Shown one piece after another: positions 39,241 through 47,946 of a stretch of 64,000 nt of DNA. The stretch's first letter is position 1. The number at the start of each line of letters is the position of its first letter. The notes beneath the pieces are model-generated. The model was not told where the DNA came from, searched no databases, and saw nothing but the letters and a program-made list of their open reading frames with translations. Made by a program: the position numbers and the translations under genes. Source of the stretch: QQWI01 sp964522015 (GTDB taxonomy: Bacteria; Bacillota; Clostridia; Peptostreptococcales; Acidaminobacteraceae); the NCBI GenBank assembly GCA_964522015.1, contig CAZFST010000003.1:1-64000 (forward strand), written 5' to 3'.

Positions 39241-42123
39241 ATGTTGGAGAGATTAAACGACCGTAGGTTTTGGGTATGGGCCATCTTTTCTGTAATTTTT
39301 GTGCTGTTGGGTTTTAGATTAGCGCAATTGACAATTATCGAAGGGCAGGAACTGTCGCAAAAAGCACTTGATACCCGTTTGAAAAAAGTGGTTGAGGTGG
39401 CGAAGCGCGGTGAAATCAAGGATAGAAATGGTGTCTTATTAGCTGGGAATCAAACTGCATACTCCATAGATTTTCTCTATAATCAACAATTTTCTCTGGA
39501 ACAAAAGAAAATGATTGTTGATTTATTTGCGCTTCTTGACCAGAAGAAAGAGGCTCACATAGGTCTACCAATACTCATGACGGAAACTGGTTTTTCCTTT
39601 GAAGCTGATTTGCAAAAGGCCCAGTGGCTTGAGGAAAATGGATTTGATCAGAAAATATCGGCTAGACGAATTTTTGAGATATACAAAGAACAAGAGCAAA
39701 TTGCTGCGGATTTAGATGTTTATAGTGCACAACAGATTTTTCTTTTGAAAGGTTTGTATTTGCCAATACGTGTAAAAGAGATGGTCTTTACCTATGACTT
39801 CAATCGTAATGCTTTTCTAGACTATTATGCTATTCCAAGAAACGCCACTGCTAAGCAAGCGTTTATTGCAATTAGAGATTATTATAAAATTGAAACTTCT
39901 TTTTCGGATCGTGATGCCTATTCCATTATGATTATGCGTCATGCCATTAGAGAAAAAGGTTACTTGAAGTATGAACCGATTTCAGTAGCAACCAATGTTA
40001 CAAAAGAGACAGCTGTATTGATACAAGAACAAGGGATGCACTTTCCAAATATCTCTGTGGAAATTAAACCTGTTAGATATTATCCTCAGGGTAATTTGGC
40101 AGCGCACGTTTTGGGGTACTTGGGTAAAATTGCATCAACAAATGAAACCGAAAAATACAATCCGGATTCTGGGTATTTGAGGAGCGACTTAGTTGGTAAG
40201 ATTGGTATAGAGGGTAAATTTGAAAGTGCTCTTAAAGGTATCAATGGCGAAAGTTGGATAGAAGTCAATGCCAATGGACGATTTGTAAGAGAAATAGGGG
40301 ATTCCATTTCAGATCTTAAGTTTACCAACACAACCCCCCAGGCTGGAAAAGACATTGTACTTTCCATTGATATTGAATTACAAGAAGCTGTTCGTGATTA
40401 TCTATTACGGACCCTGGAAGCCATTAAAACAGGTGGTGTTTACGAGTCTGAATTTGGGAACACTGTTTATAAAGACAAATATGAGAATGCAAATACTGGG
40501 GCCGTTGTGGTTGTGGATGTCAGATCCGGAGAAATTCTTTCTCTGGTTAGTTATCCTGATTACGATGTGAATTTATTCGCTCAAGGTATTTCTAATGAAG
40601 ATTGGCGTGATTTGAATGTTACCACGAGAAATCCATTGGCTCCAAGACCCCTGTATAATATTGCTACAATGACTGCTGTTCAACCGGGGTCCACTTTTAA
40701 AATGGTAACCGGATTTGCTGCGCTTCAAGCAGGTCTTGATCCCAATGCCAAATATAGAGACGCGGGATATATCGAAACTAAAGATGGCCGAACATTTGGT
40801 TGCTGGCTATGGAACAAAAGCCATGGTAATCATGGCTTAGTAAATTTAATGCAAGCCTTGGAAGTATCCTGTAATTACTATTTTTATAGCATCGGTAATG
40901 GATACGATTATGCTAGAGGCACTAAATTGCCATTCAATATGAATGCAGATAATATTATCGAAGCTGCAAAGCGTTTTGGCTTAGATGATCCTTCAGGAAT
41001 TGAAATAGGTGAAAAGGTAACTGGTGTACCTGATGCAGCTTATAAGCAAAAGACCCTTCTAAGCTTGCTACGCTATAAGTTACAGAGCATTGGTCCTGAC
41101 TATTTCCCTGAATCTCTGATTTCCGATGAGGGTGCTTATCAACAAGTTACTGAGGGGCTATTGACCATGGGTAAAGATAACCCGGGTGCCTCAAGAAATA
41201 CGATTATTCGCTATCTACAAACAGAAGGTAAAATCACCGATGAGATGAAAGCCTCAAACTTAGCGGACATTATCAAGTATAGTTACTTTAGTCAAATGAA
41301 CTGGTTTGATGGCGATACCTTTAACTTGGCAATTGGACAAGGTGGGCACGCCTATACCCCTGTACAGATGGCAAGGTACATCACCGCCATTGCCAATGGG
41401 GGTTATCTCTACGATTTAACACTGATAAAAAGTGTCGATGGAGAACCAGTTGACCGTGAAAAATACACCCAAATTGATGAAAATGGGTATATGGCTTATA
41501 TTAAAGAGGGGATGCGTCTTGTGGCAGCTGGCCCAAGGGGTTCTGTCACATCGCAATTCAAGAATTTCCCCATGAGTGTCGGCGCTAAAACAGGCACCGC
41601 AGAAAAAGAAGGCAAGCTACCTCCAGAAGATGAAGAAGCTTATTTGCTCACTTATTTAAGACGGATTGCTCCTAAAATAACTCAAAACAAACTTGAGCTT
41701 GAGACGGCCTTAGTGCTTAAAGAACGGACTGAAATCATCGCGGCGCTTTATAAAAAAATGAATGAAACCGATGATGAAGCTGTCAGCATCACGACCAGAG
41801 CCGAAATCAGCAATCTTGCAAGTTCCGATTACCTTAATCGGGGTTATGCCATGCGAGAAGCTTTAAAACGACTTGCTGGAAACTCTTTGACAGATGAAAT
41901 CATTGATCAGTTCAAGGCCGATTATGATAATTTCACTTGGTTTGTTTCTTTTGCACCATACGATAATCCGGAAATCGCAGTTGCCATATTGATACCTCAG
42001 GGTGGCAAAGGTGGCAATGGTGCAGCAATCGTGAAAGACATCTATGGAAAATACTTTGGTTTAGCACCTGCCATGGCTAAGGTGCCGCCGGCGGTGGTGC
42101 CTAAATCAACTCCAAACCCTTAA
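39241..42123 (+). CDS. Penicillin-binding protein 2, elongation transpeptidase
   Basis: The 960-residue protein cross-links peptidoglycan of the side wall with RodA. It has one N-terminal membrane helix (about 10-30), a long dimerisation/pedestal region and a transpeptidase domain. The active-site motifs are STFK (Ser484-Lys487), SCN (543-545) and KTG (783-785). Family members in other bacteria are about 600-700 residues. Extra length lies in the pedestal, between SCN and KTG, and in a charged helical insert of about 115 residues between KTG and the final strand WFVSFAPYDNPEIAV. Large forms are known in Clostridia. Confidence 0.95.
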   Translation: MLERLNDRRFWVWAIFSVIFVLLGFRLAQLTIIEGQELSQKALDTRLKKVVEVAKRGEIKDRNGVLLAGNQTAYSIDFLYNQQFSLEQKKMIVDLFALLDQKKEAHIGLPILMTETGFSFEADLQKAQWLEENGFDQKISARRIFEIYKEQEQIAADLDVYSAQQIFLLKGLYLPIRVKEMVFTYDFNRNAFLDYYAIPRNATAKQAFIAIRDYYKIETSFSDRDAYSIMIMRHAIREKGYLKYEPISVATNVTKETAVLIQEQGMHFPNISVEIKPVRYYPQGNLAAHVLGYLGKIASTNETEKYNPDSGYLRSDLVGKIGIEGKFESALKGINGESWIEVNANGRFVREIGDSISDLKFTNTTPQAGKDIVLSIDIELQEAVRDYLLRTLEAIKTGGVYESEFGNTVYKDKYENANTGAVVVVDVRSGEILSLVSYPDYDVNLFAQGISNEDWRDLNVTTRNPLAPRPLYNIATMTAVQPGSTFKMVTGFAALQAGLDPNAKYRDAGYIETKDGRTFGCWLWNKSHGNHGLVNLMQALEVSCNYYFYSIGNGYDYARGTKLPFNMNADNIIEAAKRFGLDDPSGIEIGEKVTGVPDAAYKQKTLLSLLRYKLQSIGPDYFPESLISDEGAYQQVTEGLLTMGKDNPGASRNTIIRYLQTEGKITDEMKASNLADIIKYSYFSQMNWFDGDTFNLAIGQGGHAYTPVQMARYITAIANGGYLYDLTLIKSVDGEPVDREKYTQIDENGYMAYIKEGMRLVAAGPRGSVTSQFKNFPMSVGAKTGTAEKEGKLPPEDEEAYLLTYLRRIAPKITQNKLELETALVLKERTEIIAALYKKMNETDDEAVSITTRAEISNLASSDYLNRGYAMREALKRLAGNSLTDEIIDQFKADYDNFTWFVSFAPYDNPEIAVAILIPQGGKGGNGAAIVKDIYGKYFGLAPAMAKVPPAVVPKSTPNP

Positions 42124-42160
42124 TAAATCTTTTTGTAGATAGAAACCAAACCTAAAAGTA

Positions 42161-42169
42161 TGGTATACT
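42161..42169 (+). promoter_or_regulatory. Extended -10 promoter before minCDE
   Basis: TGG-TATACT (42161-42169) is an extended -10 box 43 bases before the minC start. No good -35 is visible at 17 bases. It would let minCDE be transcribed apart from the mre genes. Confidence 0.5.
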
Positions 42170-42211
42170 AATTTTTAGATTGAGAAAATTAATGGCTTTC
42201 GGGGGGCTAAT

Positions 42212-43018
42212 ATGCTTGGACGTAAGAAAGTTGATTTTAAAGGTACAAAGAATGGCATTGTGCTTTACTATGCAAATGATTTATCTTTTGAAGAGTTAAG
42301 AGATCAAGTTGAGAAAAAACTAAGTAAGGCAAAAGATTTTTTTCAGGGTGCACATATGATTGGTGTTGATGGTCCTGCCCTATTGCCAGATCAAGAATCG
42401 AGCTTAAGTCAATTGATCGAACGATCATCTGGTATGAAAGTCTTAACCCTTGAGCCTTTTGAAAAGAATTTGCCTAAAGAAGACGGCAAAATACTGATCA
42501 GTTTTGAGCAAGACGAAACCTTGATATCCAATCAAGATCTTTTGGAAGAGCAGCAGATTCAAGTGGATGCTAAGGAGCACAAGCATGAGGTGGATGCTCA
42601 AGAGTCCTCAAATGAAGAGGATGCTCAAGAGTTTCCAAATGAAGCGGATGCCCAAGAGTCGCTAAACCATTTGATTGGTGATGCAGCTCTGGAAGATAAA
42701 ACGATTTTTCACAGAGGTACGGTTAGATCAGGGGCGAGGCTTGATTCCCAAGGGCATTTAATTGTCATTGGTGATGTCAATCCTGGTTCTGAGCTTCGTG
42801 CCAAAGGTAATATTGTTGTATTAGGCTCGTTGAGAGGATTTGCTTTTGCAGGTTCTGGTGGTGATGACACCTGTGTTGTGGTTGCATTAAAACTACAGCC
42901 AACTCAATTGCGTATAGGAAAATGGATTACAAGACCACCTGATGAAGGTCATCATGGTCCGAATTATCCTGAAATTGCATCAGTTAAGCAACAACTTATA
43001 ATTATAGAACCACTTTAA
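42212..43018 (+). CDS. Septum-site inhibitor MinC
   Basis: The 268-residue protein blocks FtsZ ring formation away from midcell. It has an N-terminal FtsZ-binding domain (about 1-105) and a C-terminal beta-helix domain (about 165-268; GTVRSGARLDSQGHLIVIGDVNPGSEL) that dimerises and binds MinD. The linker (residues 118-153) is made of four nonapeptide repeats: VDAKEHKHE, VDAQESSNE, EDAQEFPNE, ADAQESLNH. This acidic repeat linker is unusual. It starts behind GGGGGG and is followed by minD after 18 bases. Confidence 0.93.
   Translation: MLGRKKVDFKGTKNGIVLYYANDLSFEELRDQVEKKLSKAKDFFQGAHMIGVDGPALLPDQESSLSQLIERSSGMKVLTLEPFEKNLPKEDGKILISFEQDETLISNQDLLEEQQIQVDAKEHKHEVDAQESSNEEDAQEFPNEADAQESLNHLIGDAALEDKTIFHRGTVRSGARLDSQGHLIVIGDVNPGSELRAKGNIVVLGSLRGFAFAGSGGDDTCVVVALKLQPTQLRIGKWITRPPDEGHHGPNYPEIASVKQQLIIIEPL
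42563..42670 (+). repeat. Four 27-bp tandem repeats inside minC
   Basis: Units start at 42563, 42590, 42617 and 42644, each with a G-x-GGATGC opening and, in the last three, CAAGAGT. They keep frame and encode the nonapeptide repeats of the MinC linker. The middle two are closest to each other, which suggests recent expansion. Confidence 0.9.
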
Positions 43019-43036
43019 GGGTTTGGGAGGATCAGA

Positions 43037-43831
43037 ATGGGAGAAGTTATTGTAGTTACCTCTGGTAAGGGTGGCGTTGGTAAAACCACCACAACAGCTA
43101 ATATCGGGACGGGATTAGCTAAAGAAGGTAAAAAAGTAGTCGTGATTGATGCCGATATCGGTCTTCGCAACTTAGACGTGGTTTTGGGACTTGAAAACCG
43201 TATCGTTTATGATATCGTCGATGTTGTACATGGGGTTTGTAAAACTCGCCAGGCATTAATCAAAGATAAACGTAACGAGAATTTATACTTGTTACCAGCT
43301 GCACAAACCAAGGATAAGTCTGCCATCAATCAACAGCAGATGAAAGATCTATGTAACGAGCTCAAGCAAGAATTTGACTATGTTATTGTAGATTGTCCGG
43401 CAGGGATTGAGCAGGGTTTCAAAAATGCCATTGCAGGAGCGGATCGTGCCATTGTTGTGACAACTCCAGAAATATCTGCTGTTCGTGACGCAGATAGAAT
43501 TATTGGTTTGTTAGAAGCAGCAGAACTTTACAATCCTCGCCTCATTGTCAATCGTATTCGTATTGACATGGTACGCCGTGGTGATATGATGAATATTGAA
43601 GATATGAAAGATATCTTGGCCATCGAACTCATCGGCGTTGTTCCAGACGATGAAGATATTGTCGTCACCACCAATCGTGGTGAACCAGCAGTTTTATTAG
43701 AGAATTCTTTAGCCGGTAAAGCCTACCGAAATATTACGCAGCGGATCATGGGAAATGAAGTGCCATATATGGACCTTGACACAACTGGTGGCTTTGTTTT
43801 TAGACTAAAAAAACTCTTTAATATTCGATAG
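43037..43831 (+). CDS. Septum-site ATPase MinD
   Basis: The 264-residue ParA/MinD-family ATPase binds the membrane in its ATP form and carries MinC. The deviant Walker A is SGKGGVGKTT at residues 9-18 with both Lys11 and Lys16. IDADIGLRNLD and VIVDCPAGIEQGF are conserved switch and Walker B regions. The C-terminus GFVFRLKKLFNIR forms the amphipathic membrane-targeting helix. GGGAGG precedes the start. Confidence 0.97.
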   Translation: MGEVIVVTSGKGGVGKTTTTANIGTGLAKEGKKVVVIDADIGLRNLDVVLGLENRIVYDIVDVVHGVCKTRQALIKDKRNENLYLLPAAQTKDKSAINQQQMKDLCNELKQEFDYVIVDCPAGIEQGFKNAIAGADRAIVVTTPEISAVRDADRIIGLLEAAELYNPRLIVNRIRIDMVRRGDMMNIEDMKDILAIELIGVVPDDEDIVVTTNRGEPAVLLENSLAGKAYRNITQRIMGNEVPYMDLDTTGGFVFRLKKLFNIR

Positions 43832-43846
43832 GAGGGAGGGGTAACT

Positions 43847-44122
43847 TTGTTTGATTTTCTCAAGTTTCTAAAAGCAAGTGAAAAAGATAGCAAGGACATT
43901 GCTAGAGATCGATTGAAATTAGTTTTAATTCACGATCGTAACAATTGTTCACCAGAATTCCTCGACCAAGTAAAGGCCGATTTGATTCGTGCAATCAAGT
44001 CGTATATGGATATTGATGAAGACTTACTCGATATTCAAATCACAAAATCAGTGGATGAAAAAACAGGCAAACCAGCTTTAATTGCCAATATTCCTATTAA
44101 AAACATGAAACGCCATAGCTAA
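43847..44122 (+). CDS. Cell division topological factor MinE
   Basis: The start is TTG 43847, supported by GGAGGGAGGGG just upstream and by the typical beginning MFDFLKFLKASEKDSKDIARDRLKLVLIHDR (shown as its first 31 residues in parts: MFDFLKFLKA, then SEKDSKDIARDRL). The 91-residue protein has the N-terminal anti-MinCD helix and the C-terminal topology domain. It drives MinD off the membrane at the cell middle. It starts 15 bases after minD. Confidence 0.95.
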   Translation: MFDFLKFLKASEKDSKDIARDRLKLVLIHDRNNCSPEFLDQVKADLIRAIKSYMDIDEDLLDIQITKSVDEKTGKPALIANIPIKNMKRHS

Positions 44123-44187
44123 AGCAAGGGGTTTCATCACGAAGTGATCAAAGCAATGTTTCTTATATAGACCTAGCAAAAAACATG

Positions 44188-44225
44188 AAAACCCAGCCAG
44201 TGCATTCACTGGGCTGGGTTTTAGT
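44188..44225 (+). terminator. minCDE terminator
   Basis: AAAACCCAGCC (44188-44198) pairs with GGCTGGGTTTT (44212-44222); inner CAGTG/CACTG extends the stem. A and T runs flank it. Confidence 0.85.
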
Positions 44226-44281
44226 GAGTCTTATAAGCAATTGGCACTCAAACCAAACATGGGTTTAAGAAAGAATATGAG

Positions 44282-45397
44282 ATGGTCCTTATGAAATGGA
44301 TAAATAAGTATATAGATCTTAGATTGTTAGCCATTATCCTCACTATTTCAATATTGGGTTTAGTGATGATTGCCAGTGCAACCGATGTCAATGAGGTGGG
44401 GCTGACTCGTGAAGTGAAGGTGCAAGCTATAAGTCTAGTCATAGGCCTAGTTTTAATCGTGGGCATTATGTTAATTGACTATCGTATTTTAGGTGATCTT
44501 TACCTTGTTTTTTATGCCTTGTCCCTTATCGCTCTCTTGATTGTATTTATCCCCGGGGTCGGTGTGACAATCGCAGGCGCAAGGCAGTGGATCAACTTGG
44601 GTGTGATTGATTTTCAAACTTCTGAAATCGCCAAACTAGGCACCATTATTTTTTTAGCCAAGCTCTTCGAAAAACGTTTTGGAAAATTAGACCGGTTTTC
44701 TGATTTAGTAATTCCAGTGTTAGCCCTATTGCCCTTAATCGCAGTGCTATTCAAGCAACCTGATCTTGGAACGGTTCTAATATTTTTATTTATTTTTGCG
44801 GGTTTAGCATTCGTCAACGGTATTAATATGAAAATTGTACTCATTACAATTTTAACCGTTGCATTGTCCTTGCCTATCCTATACAATTTTATTGAACCCC
44901 ATCAGCGTCAGCGTATCGATGCTTTTCTAAATCCTAGTGATGCAACTCTTGTGGGTAATTATCAAGTACTGATGAGCAAAATCACCATAGGTTCTGGGCA
45001 AGTGACAGGTACAGGCTTATTTCAAGGTGGTTTCAGTGCAAACAACTATTTGCCTGTTCAAGAAAGTGATTTTATATTTGCGGTTTTAGTTGAAGAATTA
45101 GGATTTGTCGGCGGTATAGCCCTGATTGGTCTTTATTTCATATTCGTTTTAAGGCTATTCAATATTGCATTTTCAGCCAGAGATCAACTTGGTACGAATA
45201 TTGTGATTGGGGTAATCATGATGTTTACCTTCCAGATTATTGAGAATATCGGCATGACCATGGGTGTCTTACCCGTCACAGGGTTAGTACTCCCATTTGT
45301 CAGTTATGGTGGCAGTGCAATGATCATCAATATGATGGCATTAGGTCTGGTGATGAGCGTTTATATGCGCAGAAGACGAATTGGCGGGTCCCTTTAA
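44282..45397 (+). CDS. RodA-type SEDS glycosyltransferase
   Basis: The 371-residue membrane protein has about ten helices and belongs to the SEDS family (RodA/FtsW/SpoVE). It polymerises lipid II into glycan strands with PBP2. GARQWINLGVIDFQTSEIAKL (about 99-119) and YLPVQESDFIFAVLVEELGF (about 259-278) are family signatures, and LVLPFVSYGGSA (about 336-347) is the C-terminal one. It is called RodA rather than FtsW because it lies beside mre and PBP2. ATG 44291 is an alternative start. Confidence 0.92.
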   Translation: MVLMKWINKYIDLRLLAIILTISILGLVMIASATDVNEVGLTREVKVQAISLVIGLVLIVGIMLIDYRILGDLYLVFYALSLIALLIVFIPGVGVTIAGARQWINLGVIDFQTSEIAKLGTIIFLAKLFEKRFGKLDRFSDLVIPVLALLPLIAVLFKQPDLGTVLIFLFIFAGLAFVNGINMKIVLITILTVALSLPILYNFIEPHQRQRIDAFLNPSDATLVGNYQVLMSKITIGSGQVTGTGLFQGGFSANNYLPVQESDFIFAVLVEELGFVGGIALIGLYFIFVLRLFNIAFSARDQLGTNIVIGVIMMFTFQIIENIGMTMGVLPVTGLVLPFVSYGGSAMIINMMALGLVMSVYMRRRRIGGSL

Positions 45398-45427
45398 TTC
45401 AAGCATTAACAACAGAAAGGTAAAAAG

Positions 45428-47260
45428 ATGAAACAATTAGAAGCACTTTTAAAGCGCGTTGAAAAACCATCTCGGTATATCGGCCATGAGGTCAACGCAG
45501 TCAATAAATCCCTTGATACAGTCAGTGTGAGATATCTTCATGCTTTTCCAGATGTCTACGAAGTGGGCGTATCCCATCTTGGTTCACACATTCTTTACGG
45601 CGCTTTTAACGAAGTTCCGGAATTCTATTGTGAACGGACCTATGCACCTTGGGTGGATATGGAAGCTGAAATGGTCAAGCATAACATTCCCCTCTTCAGC
45701 TTAGAAACCAAATCACCAATGAAAGATTTTCATTTTGTAGGCTTTACCCTGCAATACGAACTGAGCTATACCAATATCGTCAACATGCTTAAACTCGGTG
45801 GGGTGTCACCACAGAAGTCCCTCAGGACACCTGAAGATCCCCTCGTGATAGCCGGTGGACCATGCGCTTATAACCCTGAACCACTTGCTGATATTGTGGA
45901 CATTTTCCTAATAGGCGAAGGCGAAACCCTTTTGGTTGATTTTGCCCGCTATTATCAAGCTAACTTTGCCACTAAAACACGCCAAGAGTTTATGGTTGGG
46001 GTCAGCGGCATACAAGGTGTTTATGTCCCAGAACTTTATGATGTGACCTATAATGAAGACGGCACCATTGCAAGCTTCGGGCCCAATGCTCCAGGTGTTC
46101 CAACAACAGTTGTCAAGCGAATTGAGCAAGATATGGATCAAGCTTATTATCCATCTAGCTTCATTGTCCCCCATGGGGATGCTGTCCATAACCGTGGTGT
46201 GATCGAGATATTTAGAGGGTGCACTAAGGGGTGCAGATTCTGCCAGGCTGGTATGATTTACCGTCCCCTTAGAGAGAAAAGCGCGGAGAAAATCGAAGCC
46301 GTGGTGGATTCTGTGCTCCAAGCAACTGGTTTTGAAGAAGTTTCCCTAAGTTCATTGTCAACCCTTGACCATACGGAAATTGAGCCTTTAATTACCCGCC
46401 TTGTAGAAAAATACGAAGCGAAAAAAATCGGGATTTCTTTGCCGTCACTGCGTCTGGATTCCCTATCAGTAGAAGTGTTGACCGAGATTCAAAAAGTGCG
46501 TAAAACCGGTTTGACTTTTGCACCAGAAGCAGGTACACAAAGACTTAGAGATGTTATCAATAAAGGTGTGACCGACGAGAATATCGATATGACCCTGGGT
46601 CGGGTATTTGAACTTGGCTGGTCTCGTGTGAAACTCTACTTTATGCTGGGTTTACCAACTGAAACCATGGAAGACGTGATGGGCATTTATGAAATTGCCA
46701 ACCGAGTTCAAAAAAACTACCGAACAGTGACTCAAGGGGAAAAACGCAAGCCGTTAGCCCTGACGGTTTCTACTTCAACCTTTGTGCCTAAGCCTTTTAC
46801 GCCTTTCCAGTGGTCGCCACATGACACTATGGAACAGGTTCAAGAAAAACAAGAAGCCCTTAAAGAGTCCTTTAAAAAGTCACCATTCTCTTACAATTAC
46901 CACGATGCAAAGACCAGCCGAGTTGAAGCTGTTTTTGCAAGGGGTGACAGACGACTTGGGAAAGCTATTATTGAAGCTGTTGAACGTGGCTGCAAGTTTG
47001 ATGGCTGGGACAATCATTTTCAGTACGATACCTGGATTTCAATATTTGAAGACCTTGGTATTGACGTTGATTTTTATGCCCACCGGGAAAGGTCTTTGGA
47101 AGAAATCCTGCCATGGGACTTTATTGATTGCGGTGTGACAAAACAATTCTTGGCAAAAGAATTCACCCTGGCAAAACAAGCTAAAACCACAATTGATTGT
47201 CGTTTAAATTGCATTGGTTGCGGCGTTAATACCGGTGCTGTCGGAGGTGTTTGCAAATGA
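45428..47260 (+). CDS. Radical SAM protein, TIGR03960 type
   Basis: The 610-residue protein has a B12-binding-like N-terminal part and a radical SAM domain with FRGCTKGCRFCQAG (about 263-276; CxxxCxxC for the 4Fe-4S cluster). LRLDSLSVEVL and FAPEAGTQRLRDVINKG are typical of the family. A C-terminal Cys cluster (CRLNCIGCGVN) may bind another metal centre. Proteins of this type are nearly always followed by a DUF2344 gene and RNase G, exactly as here. The substrate is unknown; a link to tRNA or rRNA modification has been suggested from context. Confidence 0.92.
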   Translation: MKQLEALLKRVEKPSRYIGHEVNAVNKSLDTVSVRYLHAFPDVYEVGVSHLGSHILYGAFNEVPEFYCERTYAPWVDMEAEMVKHNIPLFSLETKSPMKDFHFVGFTLQYELSYTNIVNMLKLGGVSPQKSLRTPEDPLVIAGGPCAYNPEPLADIVDIFLIGEGETLLVDFARYYQANFATKTRQEFMVGVSGIQGVYVPELYDVTYNEDGTIASFGPNAPGVPTTVVKRIEQDMDQAYYPSSFIVPHGDAVHNRGVIEIFRGCTKGCRFCQAGMIYRPLREKSAEKIEAVVDSVLQATGFEEVSLSSLSTLDHTEIEPLITRLVEKYEAKKIGISLPSLRLDSLSVEVLTEIQKVRKTGLTFAPEAGTQRLRDVINKGVTDENIDMTLGRVFELGWSRVKLYFMLGLPTETMEDVMGIYEIANRVQKNYRTVTQGEKRKPLALTVSTSTFVPKPFTPFQWSPHDTMEQVQEKQEALKESFKKSPFSYNYHDAKTSRVEAVFARGDRRLGKAIIEAVERGCKFDGWDNHFQYDTWISIFEDLGIDVDFYAHRERSLEEILPWDFIDCGVTKQFLAKEFTLAKQAKTTIDCRLNCIGCGVNTGAVGGVCK

Positions 47261-47943
47261 TTTTAAGAGTTGTCTATACAAAGACCGATTATATGAAGTT
47301 TCTAGGTCACTTAGAACTGATGCGTATGTTTGAACGGGCCTTTAGACGATTGGAAATTCCGCTGGGTTTTACAGAGGGCTTTAATCCCCATCCGAGAATG
47401 ACTTTTGGTGGCCCCTTATCAGTAGGGGTTGCCAGCCTTTACGAAGTTATGGAATTTGAGCTGCTTAGCCCAATTAACTACGATGATTTTATGGCCCGCT
47501 TTAACGCCACCATGCCCCAGGGCATCGATATTAAAGAGTATTATCTGGTTTCAAAAACCCAGTCCTTGATGAGTGCCCTGGCACTCTCAACCTACGAAGT
47601 GACCTTGATTAGAAATCAAGATGAACCCTTATATGACTTAGAAGCTTTGAACGCTGCTGCAGAGTCGATTTTGATTCGCAAGAAGAATAAGCAAAAGCGT
47701 TGGGTGGATAAGGATTTGAAGCCTTATCTTAAGACCCTTCAGTTAATGAGCAGCGATGAAAACCAAGAGGTTTATCGCATTGAAATCAGCAGCTCTCCAG
47801 ATGGCTCCGCAAAACCGTCTCAAATTGTAGAAGTTTTACTGCAAGGGCGAGAAGGCTTTGATGTGGATAGCATCGAACTTTTGAGAACGGGGTTATTCTA
47901 CCTAGAAGAGGGTCAATACAAGCCCCTCGCCCGTTTATTTTAG
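47257..47943 (+). CDS. DUF2344 (TIGR03936) protein
   Basis: ATG 47257 overlaps the stop of the radical SAM gene (ATGA), with GGAGG nine bases upstream. The 228-residue protein matches the DUF2344 family: YTKTDYMKFLGHLELMRMFERAFRR near the start and FNPHPRMTFGGPLSVGVAS (about 40-58). The family is found fused to or next to TIGR03960 radical SAM proteins, so the two likely act together. Its biochemical role is unknown. Confidence 0.9.
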   Translation: MILRVVYTKTDYMKFLGHLELMRMFERAFRRLEIPLGFTEGFNPHPRMTFGGPLSVGVASLYEVMEFELLSPINYDDFMARFNATMPQGIDIKEYYLVSKTQSLMSALALSTYEVTLIRNQDEPLYDLEALNAAAESILIRKKNKQKRWVDKDLKPYLKTLQLMSSDENQEVYRIEISSSPDGSAKPSQIVEVLLQGREGFDVDSIELLRTGLFYLEEGQYKPLARLF

Positions 47944-47946
47944 CCT

